DNA from: Mactromeris polynyma
Lineage: Eukaryota; Mollusca; Bivalvia; Venerida; Mactridae
Length of the DNA stretch: 64,000 bases
NCBI GenBank assembly: GCA_032209605.1
Contig: JASFXZ010000090.1
Coordinates: forward strand, 1-64,000
Direction of reading: 5' to 3'
Shown in pieces: positions 48,180-59,534 of the stretch. The notes under the pieces are model-generated. The model saw only the letters and a list, made by a program, of their open reading frames with translations. It did not search any database and was not told the origin of the DNA. The first letter of the stretch is position 1, and each line of letters begins with the position of its first letter. Made by a program: the position numbers and the translations under genes.

Positions 48180-48483
48180 ATCTTGTTCACTGCTGTGCCA
48201 TTGTAATATAGTTTATACTTCTACTAGATCTAGTCAATTATGTTATGCTCGGTTCTGTTTTGCGCAACGTTTTTTTGAGTTGTTGCAATACCGCTGTACA
48301 GTATGGGTTTGAATCCCACTATAGGTGCAAACTATTTACGTAATCTACTGTTAGATTAGTGCCAAGTATTTCTGTGCCAAGTAGTTTTTAGATGTTTGTG
48401 TACATTTAAAATATTATTGTATTTCAGTATTACCTTTCATTATATAATGCAAAAGGACTTATGTCCCCCAAGTGTGATGTTGA
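48180..48483 (+). repeat. Long direct repeat C, right copy (304 bp)
   Basis: Second copy of 47699-48002. Downstream DNA differs (ACTTGATAGTACATATG). Confidence 0.92.
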
Positions 48484-49513
48484 ACTTGATAGTACATATG
48501 TCCCTTCCATTGACAGCTCTTGTTGACAAGTTCCTAATAAGACTTTATGCCCCTTTGTCGAGCGGGGTGTCTGTTTGCAGGCTTTTGTTAAATTAGAGAT
48601 TGTTAAAATGTTTGTAAGAATTGCAGTTTTTCTTTTGCTGTGGTAAACTTGTAATGCAGCTAAACATTAGAGAGATAGTATGTTTATACCCAAATGTTTG
48701 TTAGATGTTTCTATGTGTTAAATTTGAGAAATTTTAAGAAATGGGAATTGCTCTCTGCCCGTCTGTCAACATTTAATTTAAAAAAATCCTCTGAAACTAG
48801 CTAATTGTTTTGAAAATTTACAGCAATGATCCTTGCATGCATATTGTCCTCTTTTGATTTTAGCTCACATATTTACAGAACAAGGAGAGCTATATTGTAC
48901 TCTCTCAAGCGTTGTTGTCACACTTTTGTGCAAGTTACTTTATAAGGCCATATTTCACTTAGTAGCAAAGAAACTTACGACACTTGTTAAGCATTATTAA
49001 TAAATGGTACTGGTCAAGTACATGACTGGAGTTATTTCCCTTAATTTTCTTGTATAAAGTTTTGCATGCATCTAATATTCAGACCATATCTCATCTCCTA
49101 TCAATGGTGTTGCATTGAAACTTACAACACTATAGTTTAGCGTCATTCATTAGTCAGAGTAATTTACTTGGAATTATGCCCCTTTTTAACTTATAAATAT
49201 AATTTTTCAACTCCAATGCACGATGATAACTCCAATGCACGATGATGTAACAGTAGACACATTTTATTTTCATGAATTATGCTCCTTTATGCCTTTGATG
49301 AGCGTGGCATCCATCTTGTGGTGCTTTTGTTCGTATATGTGATCCTATAGAACTAACAAAAATATCTCAGAAATCAATGACACAAATTGGAAATTAATTT
49401 ACCACAAAATATTATTGAAAACATAACTAGCTGCCAGTGAAGGTGGGGCTGTATGGCTAGCTGTACATTGAAATTAAGTATTTGTATTATGTTCCTCTTG
49501 ATCTGTTTATTGT

Positions 49514-49830
49514 TATACCCCCACAAAACAAAGTTTTTGGGGGTATATAGGAGTGAGCTGGTCGGTCGGATTCATGGTTTCCGGAAGATAACTCAAGAAG
49601 CCCTTCACTAATTTTTAATAATTTTTGGTATACTGCTGTAACATCGAAAGATACGGGTCAAGTTCGAATCTGAGTTGGGTGGGGTCAAGGTCACTGTTAC
49701 TAAAAATAGAAAAATGGTTTCTGGCTGATAACTCAAGAAACCCTTCACCGATTCTAATTATTTTTGCTATACAGGTGCAACATCGAAAGATACATGTGAG
49801 TGCAATGACCAAGAACTAAAACTCTTCTTT
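49514..49830 (+). repeat. Interspersed repeat with internal duplication
   Basis: Starts with an inverted ATACCCCCACAAAACAAAG...TTTTTGGGGGTAT motif. Two imperfect copies of a segment with GATAACTCAAGAA-CCCTTCAC and CATCGAAAGATAC follow (about 49578-49655 and 49720-49795). The layout is common in mollusc genomes. It is probably non-autonomous; no gene. Confidence 0.5.
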
Positions 49831-50344
49831 TCCTATTATTTGAATTATCTCCCTTTGTGGTTGCTCAGTACTTCAAAGCAGAGTGCAGTGATAAAGAATT
49901 GTATCTTGATTATTTTTACACACGCAAATTTTGTGTGGATTAGCAGTTGTATGGATTTGTGCAGTTCTGTACAGTTTTGCCTTTTGAATTACTATCAACA
50001 GTTACGTCGTCCACACTTATGCATACTTAGTTCTTGGTGGGACTAAGTCACCATACTTACGTGATTTGAAATCACAGATTTCATTTCATGAAAATATCCA
50101 TTCCAGTGTCAAGCATGCATGTGGGGGTATTAATCTTTTTTATCGATAGTTCTAGTTTTAATTTTGAGATTATATGTGTATGGCGAATGAAATTCTCATT
50201 TTCTATTGCTGTTATGCAGCTGAACTTATGTATTGAGTATGTTTCTTAATTGTTACATGTTTCTTTGTTTAATTTAATTACAATTAAAATGGAATTGTAA
50301 TCTTGCCCTTGAGTTGTTTTAGCACACCAAAACAGAAGTTGTTT

Positions 50345-50400
50345 TTAGCTCACCTGAGTTTGTGCTCTTGGTGAGCTAAGTTGTTATCACTCATGTCCGG
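50345..50400. repeat. Short inverted AGCTCACC repeat
   Basis: TTAGCTCACCTGAG and CTTGGTGAGCTAA form a hairpin-capable inverted repeat; TTAGCTCACATA at about 48862 is related. Such ends belong to a widespread mollusc repeat. Limits unknown. Confidence 0.45.
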
Positions 50401-50459
50401 CATCTATATATTGAGAACATTTTTTTTCAAACAGATGCCTGTAAATCCTTCTCAATATT

Positions 50460-50984
50460 TGGTTTCAAATTCAGGTTTAAATTTTTCATGGCCCGTACTA
50501 TGTTAAACCATTAAATATTTACAAGCTCATTAAATCACATTTAATGGAGCCATTAACAAACCCTTAATAAAAAAATGGCCATGAAAAAGTCATTAAATTT
50601 TTTAATGGGGCTCTTAATTTTTACTATTTAAGGGGATATTAATGGGTTATTTTTCATGGCATTTTAATGCCCCATTATAATCATGCCCATTAATAACGTT
50701 TCATGGGGTTTTCAGGGGCAATGAAATTATTTTAATGGTTCATTTTTCCCTGGTTTTCATGGTCATTAAAATGATTTTAACAGCTTATATTTTAACAGGA
50801 TATTAATGACCTTGTTTCATGGCTTTTTAACATATGCCATTAAAAAGTCACCTTGAAATTGCCATTAAATAGTAAAAATTAAGAGGGTGATTTTAATGGT
50901 GTGCTGTTAAAACTCCATTAAAACTGCTTTAAAAAATTAAGGGTTATTTCATGGCATGTTTAATGGCACTTGCGTGCAGTAGTG
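50460..50984. repeat. CACTA right subterminal repeat region
   Basis: Dense CCATTAA/TTAATGG, AATGGCCATGAAAA and TTTCATGG motifs in both orientations, mirroring 34879-35460, up to the terminal CAGTAGTG. Confidence 0.85.
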
Positions 50985-50987
50985 GCA

Positions 50988-53900
50988 GCTGGATTGCTTT
51001 TGTTTCATGCGCAATATCTTTTAGGAATGTAAGGTCATTTTCTCTTTTAGATAAAATACTTACAATTCAGAAGTAGCCTGTGTAGGTGTGCTTTGATTGT
51101 ACATTAATACTGTGTTTGTAACATACTATTTTCTGTATATTCTTGTGGTTCATCATTTTATGAAATGTCAGCTTTAATTTTGACTGGAAAAAAATCAATC
51201 GAGAGCAAATGCACCTGACATGCAAGGTTCACAGTGTTTGTTACACAAAATAACAACTTTTTCATATTTTATTATTTCTGCTGTAACATAAGTTGCATGT
51301 ACTCTGTATGTTACAGTATTTAATAAAAACACAACCTTATTCTACATGATAGTTATAGCGTGTTCATTGTCTTCAAAACGATGATGTGATTCCCGCATAA
51401 ATAGTTAGATGCATCCCTGCTTTGATAACAGGTTACCCGTTTTATTCAATGACATGACAATAACAAAAAGTTTAATGTTCATCCATATCACCAACATTCT
51501 GAATAGCCCAGCGTATATTCTTCTACTTGTGGTCATTTCATGCAATTGGAGCAATCTTGGTTCGAATATCACTTGCAAAATAATATATTTTATATTTTAT
51601 TATAATTTTACTTAATGTATTGTATGACATTTTATATTAATAAAGTTTAGTGCTTATGTTTTATGTAGGATCTATTTATGATTATAGTTTTAATAAATAA
51701 GGATAAAAAACCCACATAAGTAGATGCCGATTTCTGGATTCGAACCTATAAAAAACTATAAATATGTCTAAATAAGCAAACACTGTGTGTCTTACTACTG
51801 TTTTGATTTGGGATCTGTATTTGCCATAAATAGACATGTTTGTAAAAATATTTCATTTTCATTTGGTGATTATATATACAAACATGGGTATAATGTCATG
51901 ATTTTTCTTACATGTCGCAAATCATAAAGTCATGATTTTTCTTACCTGTCGCAGGTCATATGCTTGACTGTTAATAAAACAGTCTATTTGACATACTGGT
52001 TACTATAAATACCTTATGGAATATTCTTAACCACGGCTGGTTTTTGCCGTACACAAACTGTTTAAGGGCTTGGTACACAAACATATTTTGCACGAAATTA
52101 CTACACTAACAATGAGATATATTTAATCAATATAAACTGACTAGCAAAAATTTGGCTCCTGTATCATTAGGAATACACAAGTGTACATGAATGTTTATCC
52201 TATGATGCACAAATTTTAGAATATATTTATTAACTATCAACATTAAACAGGTTGTGTTTTGTTTTTACATAATTTGAAAAGATTCTAGGATTTTGAGCAT
52301 ACCAAAGTCTTAAAGCACTGTAAATTTCCTGTGATATCTCATCGACCCGTCCAATAAATATTCAAGTATTCAAAATACCTGCGACAGGTTGTAAATTTGA
52401 CTGATATACACTCATGTACATGATTATAAACTAGATTGTTTTTGTTTTAAGTAATCTGTCAATTTTCAAATTATGTTCTTATTTGTGGTGTAGTTTTTAG
52501 CATACCACCATCGCAATCCAATGGAAGTGGTTTAACTCCTAGCTGAGTTGGCACCTTTTTCAATGTTTTTTATATAACCCCAAAAATGAAACATCTATAG
52601 ACTACAACTCACAGGTATAAACTGTTTTTTGAGTTTGAATACCTACAGTCAACATATTTCCAATTAATATTTTATGATTCAGTTGAATAAATTTGTTTAT
52701 TAAACAAATGCTGTGTTTATATAATAGTGTTATGAATGTTTACAGTTATTTTTATGTAATGTATTTTATTGCTTTTCAAGCATGATACAAACAAAACACA
52801 GATTTTATTATAGTGTTGACAACAATGATTCCTTTAATTTGTTCAATAGAATAGTTCTCTCATAATCAGTACTTATTCAACCCATTACAGTTACTGATAG
52901 ATATTATCATCCTATTAACAATAGTCATAAGGTTCTTGTTTTCGATCATAGCTTTGTAATATGTAGTAGGTATCTTAAATTTTCCTTTGTGTATAGTGTG
53001 GAGATAATAACCTGATCCTTGAACCCGCTATAAGCATAATTTAAGGTGATTAGATACTCTTTGATCTTGTTGTACAAGAGATTCTTAACATATAAAATTC
53101 ATGAAGTGCATTCTAATATTATTTTTAGAAAATTATGGACAGTTTTGCTAGGCTAGTTCTTGAGATATCCTTATATTTAGCGTAGAACCCCTAAATAGTG
53201 AGGTTTACATATATTAGGAAAAGTATGCCTTCCAAGTACATGAAAATTGGTGTATACGTAATTTTGCATGTAAGATAAAGATGTATAAGTTTTTTTGGAC
53301 TGTGTACATAATTTTTATTTCCAAATATTATTTTATGACATCGTTTTTTGACCAAAAATCAATTTTACAACAAAAACTGGTTGTATAACATAACATGGTG
53401 TTTTGATGCAAATCTTATGTCAATCAGAACATAAACAAGTTACATAGAAAAAATCACATCACTTGCTCAGCTAGATTTTATTTAATTTAGGTTTTAGTGT
53501 TTCATGAATCCATTAGGTACCCATTTGGTAGATATTACCAACGTTCGGTAACAAGTAACATGATTTAAGTGGATATGGATAATTATTGCGATCAATTTAA
53601 ATTACGTTTTACCAACGACCAATTAATGTGGCTGAACTTATGTGTCAGGAATTATTGGTTTAGCTAGTGATGGCTTGATATTGGTGTATTCAGTACTTGA
53701 TAAAAGCTAACACACAGTAATAAGAAATTGTGGCTATTGAGAGAGTAATCTTTCATGATCATCTGTGTTAAAAGGAACCTTTTATTTGCGTCCGATTGAG
53801 ACAGATTTCTTCTATTTCCTGTCACGCCTTAGTTATCCAATCGCCTTAACAGTTGATTTCTGGTCTATACTTAACTTCGATTGTATGTTCTCACAAATCA

Positions 53901-55011
53901 AACGTATTTCAAATGTGTAACACAAAATATTTTGCTCATGGTAATTGATATATTTCTGTGATTTAAAGGGATATGTAAATTTTACATTTTGGCGGCCATC
54001 TTGATCAATGATCAATAATTACATTTTCTATCGAATAGCACTTAATCCAATGTGTTTGTAGTTGTCAATATTTAATTGAAAAGTAAATTGTATAAAAAGA
54101 CTGAAAAAAAATAATTTTATAGCACTTTTCTTATTTGGCAGCCATTTTGTTGGCCATTTTGGATATGTTCTGTATAAAGTATAAATTGAATGTCTACCAA
54201 GTTATTTGTAATAACAAATGCAATATACATATTTAAAATCTTGTTCTTAATGCATGTTTTTTATTGAAGAGATATGACATTTTTCCATTTCTGGGGCCGT
54301 CTTGAATATTTCAAAATGCCCAATGATGACAAAGTTGCATCATCCGGTTTCTATGTAGGGACATGTTATAGAACCATATTATGCAAATCATTTTGTGCAT
54401 ACTATTTTTTTGGGCTCATCGACTGGCGTACCGACTAAAGGACCTTGTAATATAATCATTGCATAAAGGTCAGGATCAGGTTTATATTTCTGCACTGTAT
54501 ATTGCCTAGCAGGCCAAGTTAAGTTTAGAGTTTATTCATGTATGATATTTACAATACTGAAAGTATGTTTAACACAAAGTATGTTTAACACAAATTAAAC
54601 ATAAATAAAAGAAAATTATAATGCACTATGTTGTTGTTATATATATATGTCAGCAAAATTGACTTGAGTCTAATTAAATGTGGAAAGCTCTTCCTATGCA
54701 GTTATATAACCCTTTGGTGCGTTAATTTTATTGACAAAGGCTGGTCACCGTATATGCAAGTCTCGGGGAATTCTGTCAGTCAAAACTATACTTAGTGCAA
54801 AAAGGAATTCAAATCAACTAAGTAAGTATGGAAATTACAATTTTTTGTCATATTATTGGTTAAAAACAAAGGGAATATATTTGTAAGCTTAAATAAGATT
54901 TCAATTTTTTTTGGCATTGAGTAAAATTATATCCAAGCTTATTTATACCACATCAATTTATATCTTAGTAAAGGCAAGCCCTATGGGTATTTACCATTAA
55001 ACTTTACAGCA
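50988..55011. other. 4-kb stretch of the 32-kb element without a recognised gene
   Basis: AT-rich, only short frames. A B-box-like GGTTCGAATCC on minus at about 51735-51750 may be a SINE relic. No catalytic domain was recognised in any frame, so the missing transposase of the 32-kb element is not here in readable form. Confidence 0.5.
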
Positions 55012-57299
55012 TATTTTATGGTTAAAGTCAGGACCTCAGGGTACCACCTCTATACAGCATATACCATGGTTAAGGCAAGTCCTCTGGGTACCTCCACCAT
55101 TATACTATACTATACAACATATATCATGGTTATTGGCAGGACCTCTGGGTACCTCCACCATTATACTATACTATACAGCACATATCATGGTTATTGGCAG
55201 GACCTCTGGATACCTCTACCATTATACTATGCTATACAGCATATATCATGGTTATTGGCAGGACCTAAGGGTACCTTCATCATTATACTGTAACATACAG
55301 CATATATCATGGTTATTGGCAGGACCTCTGGGTACCTCCACCATTATACTTTGCTATACAGCATATATCATGGTTATTGGCAGGACCTCTGGGTACCCCC
55401 ACCATTATACTTTGCTATACAGCATATATCATGGTTATTGGCAGGACCTCTGGGTACCTCCACCATTATACTATACTATACAGCACATATCATGGTTATT
55501 GGCAGGACCTCAGGGTACCTCAAACATTATACTATACAATACAGCACATATCATGGTTATTGGAAGGACCTCGGGGTACCTCCATCATTATACTATACCA
55601 TACAGCACATATTATGGTTATTGGCAGGACCTCAGGGTACCTTCACCATTATGCTCTACTATACAGCACATATTATGGTTATTGGCAGGACCTCTGCGTA
55701 CCTCCACCATTATACTATACTATACAGCACATATCATGGTTATTGGCAGGACCTCCGGGTACCTCCATCATTATACTATACCATACAGCACAAATCATGG
55801 TTATTGACAGGACCTCTGGGTACCTTCATAATTATACTATACTATACAGCACATATTATGGTTATTGGCAGGACCTCAGGGTACCTTCACCATTATGCTC
55901 TACTATACAGCACATATTATGGTTATTGGCAGGACCTCTGCGTACCTACACCATTATACTATACTATACAGCACATATCATGGTTATTGGCAGGACCTCT
56001 GGATACCTCTACCATTATACTATGCTATACAGCATATATCATGGTTATTGGCAGGACCTCTGGGTACCTCCACCATTATACTTTACTATACAGCATATGT
56101 CATAGTTATTGGCAGGACCTCAGGGTACCTCCACCATTATACTTCATCAAACAGCATATATCATGGTTATTGGCAGGACATATGGGTACCCCCACCATTA
56201 TACTATACTATACAGCACATATCATGGTTATTGGCAGGACCTCTGTGTACCTCCACCATTATACTATACTATACAGCATATATCACGGTTATTGGCAGGA
56301 CCTCGGGGTACCTCCATCATTATACTATACCATACAGCACAAATCATGGTTATTGGCAGGACCTCTGGGTACCTTCATCATTATACTATACTATACAGCA
56401 CATATCATGGTTATTGGCAGGACCTCTGGGTACCTCCACCATTAAACTATACAATACAGCACATATCATGGTTATTGGCAGGACCTCTGGGTACCTCTAC
56501 CATTATACTATGCTATACAACATATATCATGGTTATTGGCAGGACCTCTGGGTACCTTCACCATTCTACTTTACTATACCGTACATATCATGGTTATTGG
56601 CAGGACCTCTGGGTACCTTCATCATTATACTATACTATACAGCATATATCATGGTTATTGGCAGGACCTAAGGGTACCTTCACCATTATACTGTAACATA
56701 CAGCATATATCATGGTTATTGGCAGGACCTCTGGGTACCTCTACCATTATACTGTACTATACAGCACATATCATGGTTATTGGCAGGACCTCTGGGTACC
56801 TCTACCATTATACTATGCTATACAACATATATCATGGTCATTGGCAGGACCTCTGGGTACCTCTACCATTATACTGTACTATACCGCACATGTTATGGTT
56901 ATTGGCAGGACCTCTGGGTACCTCAAACATTATACAATACTATACAGCATATATCATGGTTATTGGCAGGACCTCTGGGTACCTCCACCATTATACTATA
57001 CTATACAGCATATATCATGGTTATTGGCAGGACCTCTGGGTACCTTCACCATTATACTATACTATACAGCACATATTATGGTTATTGGCAGGACCTCTGG
57101 GTACCTCCACCATTATACTATACTATACAGCATATATCATGGTTATTGGCAGGACCTCTGGGTACCTTCACCATTATACTATACTATACAGAATATATCA
57201 TGGTTATTGGCAGGACTTCTGGGTACCTTCACCATTATACTATACTATACAACATATATCATGGTTCAAGGCAGGACCTCTGGGTACCTCTACAATCAT
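55012..57299 (+). repeat. Right 61-bp tandem array (about 37 copies)
   Basis: Same unit as 26938-29418 but inverted (ATGGTTATTGGCAGGACCTC with GGGTACCTCCACCATTATAC on plus). The first units at 55012-55075 are degenerate. Rare unit variants of the left array recur here, such as CACCATTCTACTTTACTATA at about 56560 and ACCATACAGCACAAATCATG at about 55780 and 56330. Long repetitive open frames on plus are by-products of the 61-bp period. Confidence 0.97.
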
Positions 57300-57597
57300 A
57301 CTACAAATTAAGGTGCAATATATTGTACAATATTGACCTTGTAATTTGAGGCAGAACTGCAATATTATTCTTTTGATTCCTTTTAGTTTTTCTGTATGTG
57401 AACTAAATATCAGTATAATTATTTTAAATATGATAAATTACAATTTAAGTCACTATTTCTGATTAAATCAACATTTTTGTATACCTGTCATAATTGGTCC
57501 TGCCAATAACCAAAAATCACGGGTTTTTGGCAGGACTATACTTTAGTCCTGCCAATAAACTTATTGGTAACTTCGATCCTGCCAATAACTCTTACCT

Positions 57598-57605
57598 CGG
57601 TCCGT
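57598..57605. repeat. 8-bp target-site duplication, right copy
   Basis: CGGTCCGT, identical to 25498-25505. Confidence 0.85.
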
Positions 57606-58138
57606 CTGTCATTGTCGGTGGTCGGAAACCTGATGAATCTGTCTCGTAAAGAGAACAGAATGTCCGTCACTCTAGTCACTGTCCGGCACACAGTGGCTAC
57701 ATCGACGCCGAATGTGTCCCCAATTAACTGAAGAAAGCACCCAGACGCGTAAAATCTGAGTGCAATCAAAATCTGTTGTCGTACAGTCAGTGCACGGTTC
57801 CGTTTCGTCTCACGTCTAAGTGGATCACCTATCAAAGCCTGAAGCCTGTCAAGGTTCTGCTGACCAAATCTATACCGTCTCCTTACTTCTTCGTCGTCTA
57901 AATCGTCCGTCTGTCTGTCAATTCGTCTAAATTGTCTTGGTCGTCTAGCGTTCGGTGCAACAAGAGCGTCCATGTTTGTTTTGGTTAAATTCTGGTTAAG
58001 AGTTAACCAAGCTACGGGAGGTGGGTTAACTTTAACCAGAAATATGGCCTGGTTAACTTTAACCAAAACTTTATACAATTGCTAACTACGATTTAGACAG
58101 AGTTAACCATTTTGGTTAGCTTAACCATTTGGTTAAGC

Positions 58139-58166
58139 CTTAACCAATGTTTATACAATTGGGTGC
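58139..58166 (-). repeat. Harbinger right terminal inverted repeat
   Basis: Reverse complement begins GCACCCAATTGTATAAACAT and matches 17318-17345 over 28 bp. Confidence 0.9.
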
Positions 58167-58560
58167 AGAAAGACCTTCTCTAGTTTACTTGTTAAAGCTT
58201 AAATCAGACTAACTCTCAGTTATCTCATTATTTGTAACTTTGTGCAATTTGTCTTCATCATATGTATCCAATCCAAAGGCAACATAGTGATACTTCTATT
58301 TTGCAACAAGGGATTTTGAGCAAGCTCGGCACTGGGAATAATTCACAAATTTAGGGCAATTTATCATTTTATTAATAATACTATTCGTTAGTAAATAGAA
58401 TTAAGATCTAGAACTTTGCCAAAACCTATCGAAAAGGGACAAACTGATTATGCGGTTTCAGCAAATCACAATGGCAGTGTATTCAGGTGCGTGATATAGG
58501 GCCATCATACCCCTCCTGTTCTTGATCTGCATCATATCATATTATTCACTTTCATTGCAG
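58167..58560. other. Non-coding stretch between Harbinger and the OB-fold-like gene
   Basis: No gene is seen. It ends in a good splice acceptor (TTTCATTGCAG at 58550-58560), so it is probably intron. Confidence 0.5.
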
Positions 58561-58994
58561 ATGATGTTTACACTCGCTGAAGCTTTAACAAACAGTAGGC
58601 CGCTGCCCTATGATGCTCAAATAAAGGTGAAGGTCGTCGTTCGCGGCAATATCATGAAATACACAAGCCAGCAAGAAGAACGCCAGTAACCAACGGTGGC
58701 AATAGCAGACCAGGAAATGTCTGCGAAATGTGTCATATATGACACAACCAAGTTCTCCAGGTTTTTCCTTGGAAGTACGATCTCCATTCGGAATTGTATT
58801 CGAAGGGATAATAAGATAGTTGTCAAGAGAACATCGAAAATATTCATGGTCCCGGTTTTGTACCTGTACCTAAAGAGAGGTAGGCTGTAGGTCTGATATT
58901 GGTGAATCCTCCACCGGCACCACAGCTCACCCTAGAGATGGCACTCAAGTCGCCAGCAAAGCAGAAAGTGACCATTAAAGGCAAACTAATTCAG
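58561..58994 (+). pseudogene. OB-fold-like gene, exon copy 1 (nonsense mutation)
   Basis: Starts after TTTCATTGCAG and ends at a GT donor (CTAATTCAG/GTATTG). The frame from 58561 (MMFTLAEALTNSR) runs to a TAA at about 58687-58689, where copy 2 at 60656 has TCA; the frame then continues (KCVIYDTTKFSRFFLGSTIS, VVKRTSKIFMVP). A further frame change near 58890 is needed before PPPAPQLTLEM and KQKVTIKGKLIQ. Mixed beta-strand-like patterns and the exon at 62593 suggest a nucleic-acid-binding OB-fold protein, but I do not recognise the gene. It may begin further left, beyond the Harbinger insertion. Confidence 0.5.
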
Positions 58995-59118
58995 GTATTG
59001 ATAATGTATACAGCATTTTGAGTATTGCATGTTGTTTATGTTTAACGAGATGCTTATGACATCTTATGGGTAATGGAAAAAAGTTGCAGTTTCTGCACTT
59101 GTTCCATTTGCTTAAAAT
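58647..59118 (+). repeat. Long direct repeat D, left copy (472 bp)
   Basis: Matches 60656-61127 at a constant 2009-bp offset with scattered differences (about 94% by eye). It covers most of an exon and the start of the following intron. Confidence 0.9.
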
Positions 59119-59534
59119 GTGTTTTACTCTCTTAATTACAGTCTCATCATTATCGTCTCAATTGGCCTTTTTAATTGATATCGTATGTTTTGTGAAAACT
59201 GCGATAATTGTTTTTCACACCTCAATACTTGTCCTTTTGACCGTGATTTTGCAAGTTTTACAAATCGCCGCGAAAATTTTAACACCTTTCCATTGTTTGT
59301 TTATTTAGAGCTCCCATTTGAAAAATGTGTGAAAATGTGTCCTCGAGTTACCAGTTAGATATTGTGTATAGTTTGTGTTTTAGGGACCGGCATGTGTGCT
59401 TGAGCTCTCGACTTATTTCTGCTCACGTTATCTGCGGTAAATTTATATGAAAATAGTAGAAAAAAGTCCGGGACTCTGCCATTTCCTCGAGAAATCCGGG
59501 GTTCTCGAGTTGTCGTCTGTTCGAAAAATCAAAG

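Larger units (their letters stand above)
34879..50984. mobile_element. CACTA/EnSpm transposon, 16.1 kb
   Basis: The left end CACTACTGGATGCACTAGCC and the right end in reverse complement CACTACTGCACGCAAGTGCC form the classic CACTA terminal inverted repeat. A perfect 3-bp duplication GCA flanks it (34876-34878 and 50985-50987), as expected for this superfamily. Several hundred bp inside each end are crowded with CCATTAA/TTAATGG, AATGGCCAT and CATGAAA motifs, which match the subterminal repeats that CACTA accessory proteins bind in plants. Genes: a TNP2-type transposase on - (36264-39905) and a divergent second gene on + (43709-46936). A truncated non-LTR element lies between their starts. Both genes look open. 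Confidence 0.93.
25506..57597. mobile_element. 32-kb element with inverted 61-bp arrays, unassigned superfamily
   Basis: Inserted in the Harbinger nuclease with an 8-bp duplication. The left end reads AAAAGATATTGGCAGGACT; the right end in reverse complement reads AGGTAAGAGTTATTGGCAGG, so the ends share an imperfect inverted repeat around TATTGGCAGGA. That motif repeats close to each end and in every unit of two inverted 61-bp arrays (26938-29418 and 55012-57299). Removing the CACTA element leaves about 16 kb. It carries a CARF-like spliced gene that starts about 130 bp inside the left end. No complete transposase is seen. The 8-bp duplication would fit hAT, P, KDZ or Mutator-like elements; arrays in inverted orientation recall foldback elements. 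Confidence 0.75.
22630..57973 (-). pseudogene. HARBI1-type Harbinger nuclease gene, interrupted by a 32-kb insertion
   Basis: Reading on minus, the first exon starts at ATG 57973 (MDALVAPNARRP) and holds the N-terminal region (EEVRRRYRFG, LIALRFYASG, VGVD-type helix-turn-helix, FPTTDNDRR). The coding sequence is then broken by the 25506-57597 element and resumes at 25497. The remaining exons are 25336-25497, 24705-24806, 24195-24291, 23213-23300 and 22630-22824, with consistent GT-AG splice sites and phases. Catalytic motifs are all present: CIDGTH (first D), LLGDSGY (second D), [10 protein letters not shown] (E), then VIVACAVLHNL. Without the insertion the frame is continuous across the 8-bp target, so the nuclease was probably intact when it was hit. 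The Myb/SANT gene is its convergent partner. Confidence 0.85.
17318..58166. mobile_element. PIF/Harbinger transposon, split by nested insertions
   Basis: 28-bp terminal inverted repeats beginning GCACCCAATTGTATAAACAT lie at 17318-17345 and 58139-58166. Inside both ends are many GGTTAAC/GTTAACC motifs (17340-17500 and 57985-58140), probable subterminal binding sites. The element has the two standard Harbinger genes, convergent: a Myb/SANT-like protein on + (17585-20746) and a HARBI1-type nuclease on - (57973 down to 22630). Subtracting the 32-kb insertion at 25506-57597 and one copy of its target leaves about 8.75 kb. I could not find a matching 3-bp target duplication (TCA left, AGA right). 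Confidence 0.85.

Noticed and set aside
34879..50984. Assigning the TNP2 transposase to the 32-kb element
   Set aside because: The CACTACTG ends and GCA duplication bound it tightly, so it belongs to the nested CACTA element and cannot explain the 8-bp duplication of the outer one.
51409..51615. Short frame on plus in the right part of the 32-kb element
   Set aside because: 68 codons, low complexity, no motif, splice sites or neighbours that would support it.
55018..57349. Long overlapping plus-strand frames (GTSTIILYYTAHIMVIGRTS-like)
   Set aside because: By-product of the 61-bp repeat; open in all three frames with identical content.
25498..57605. Reading the nuclease parts as one gene with a 32-kb intron
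   Set aside because: A GGTAAGAG donor-like string follows the first exon, but the 8-bp duplication, end motifs and exact restoration of the frame fit an insertion better. There is no good acceptor at 25505, where a TTACGG context precedes the coding part.
17318..58166. Two unrelated Harbinger solo ends
   Set aside because: The 28-bp inverted ends face each other, and the two Harbinger genes are complete only if both ends belong to one element. The missing target duplication leaves some doubt.
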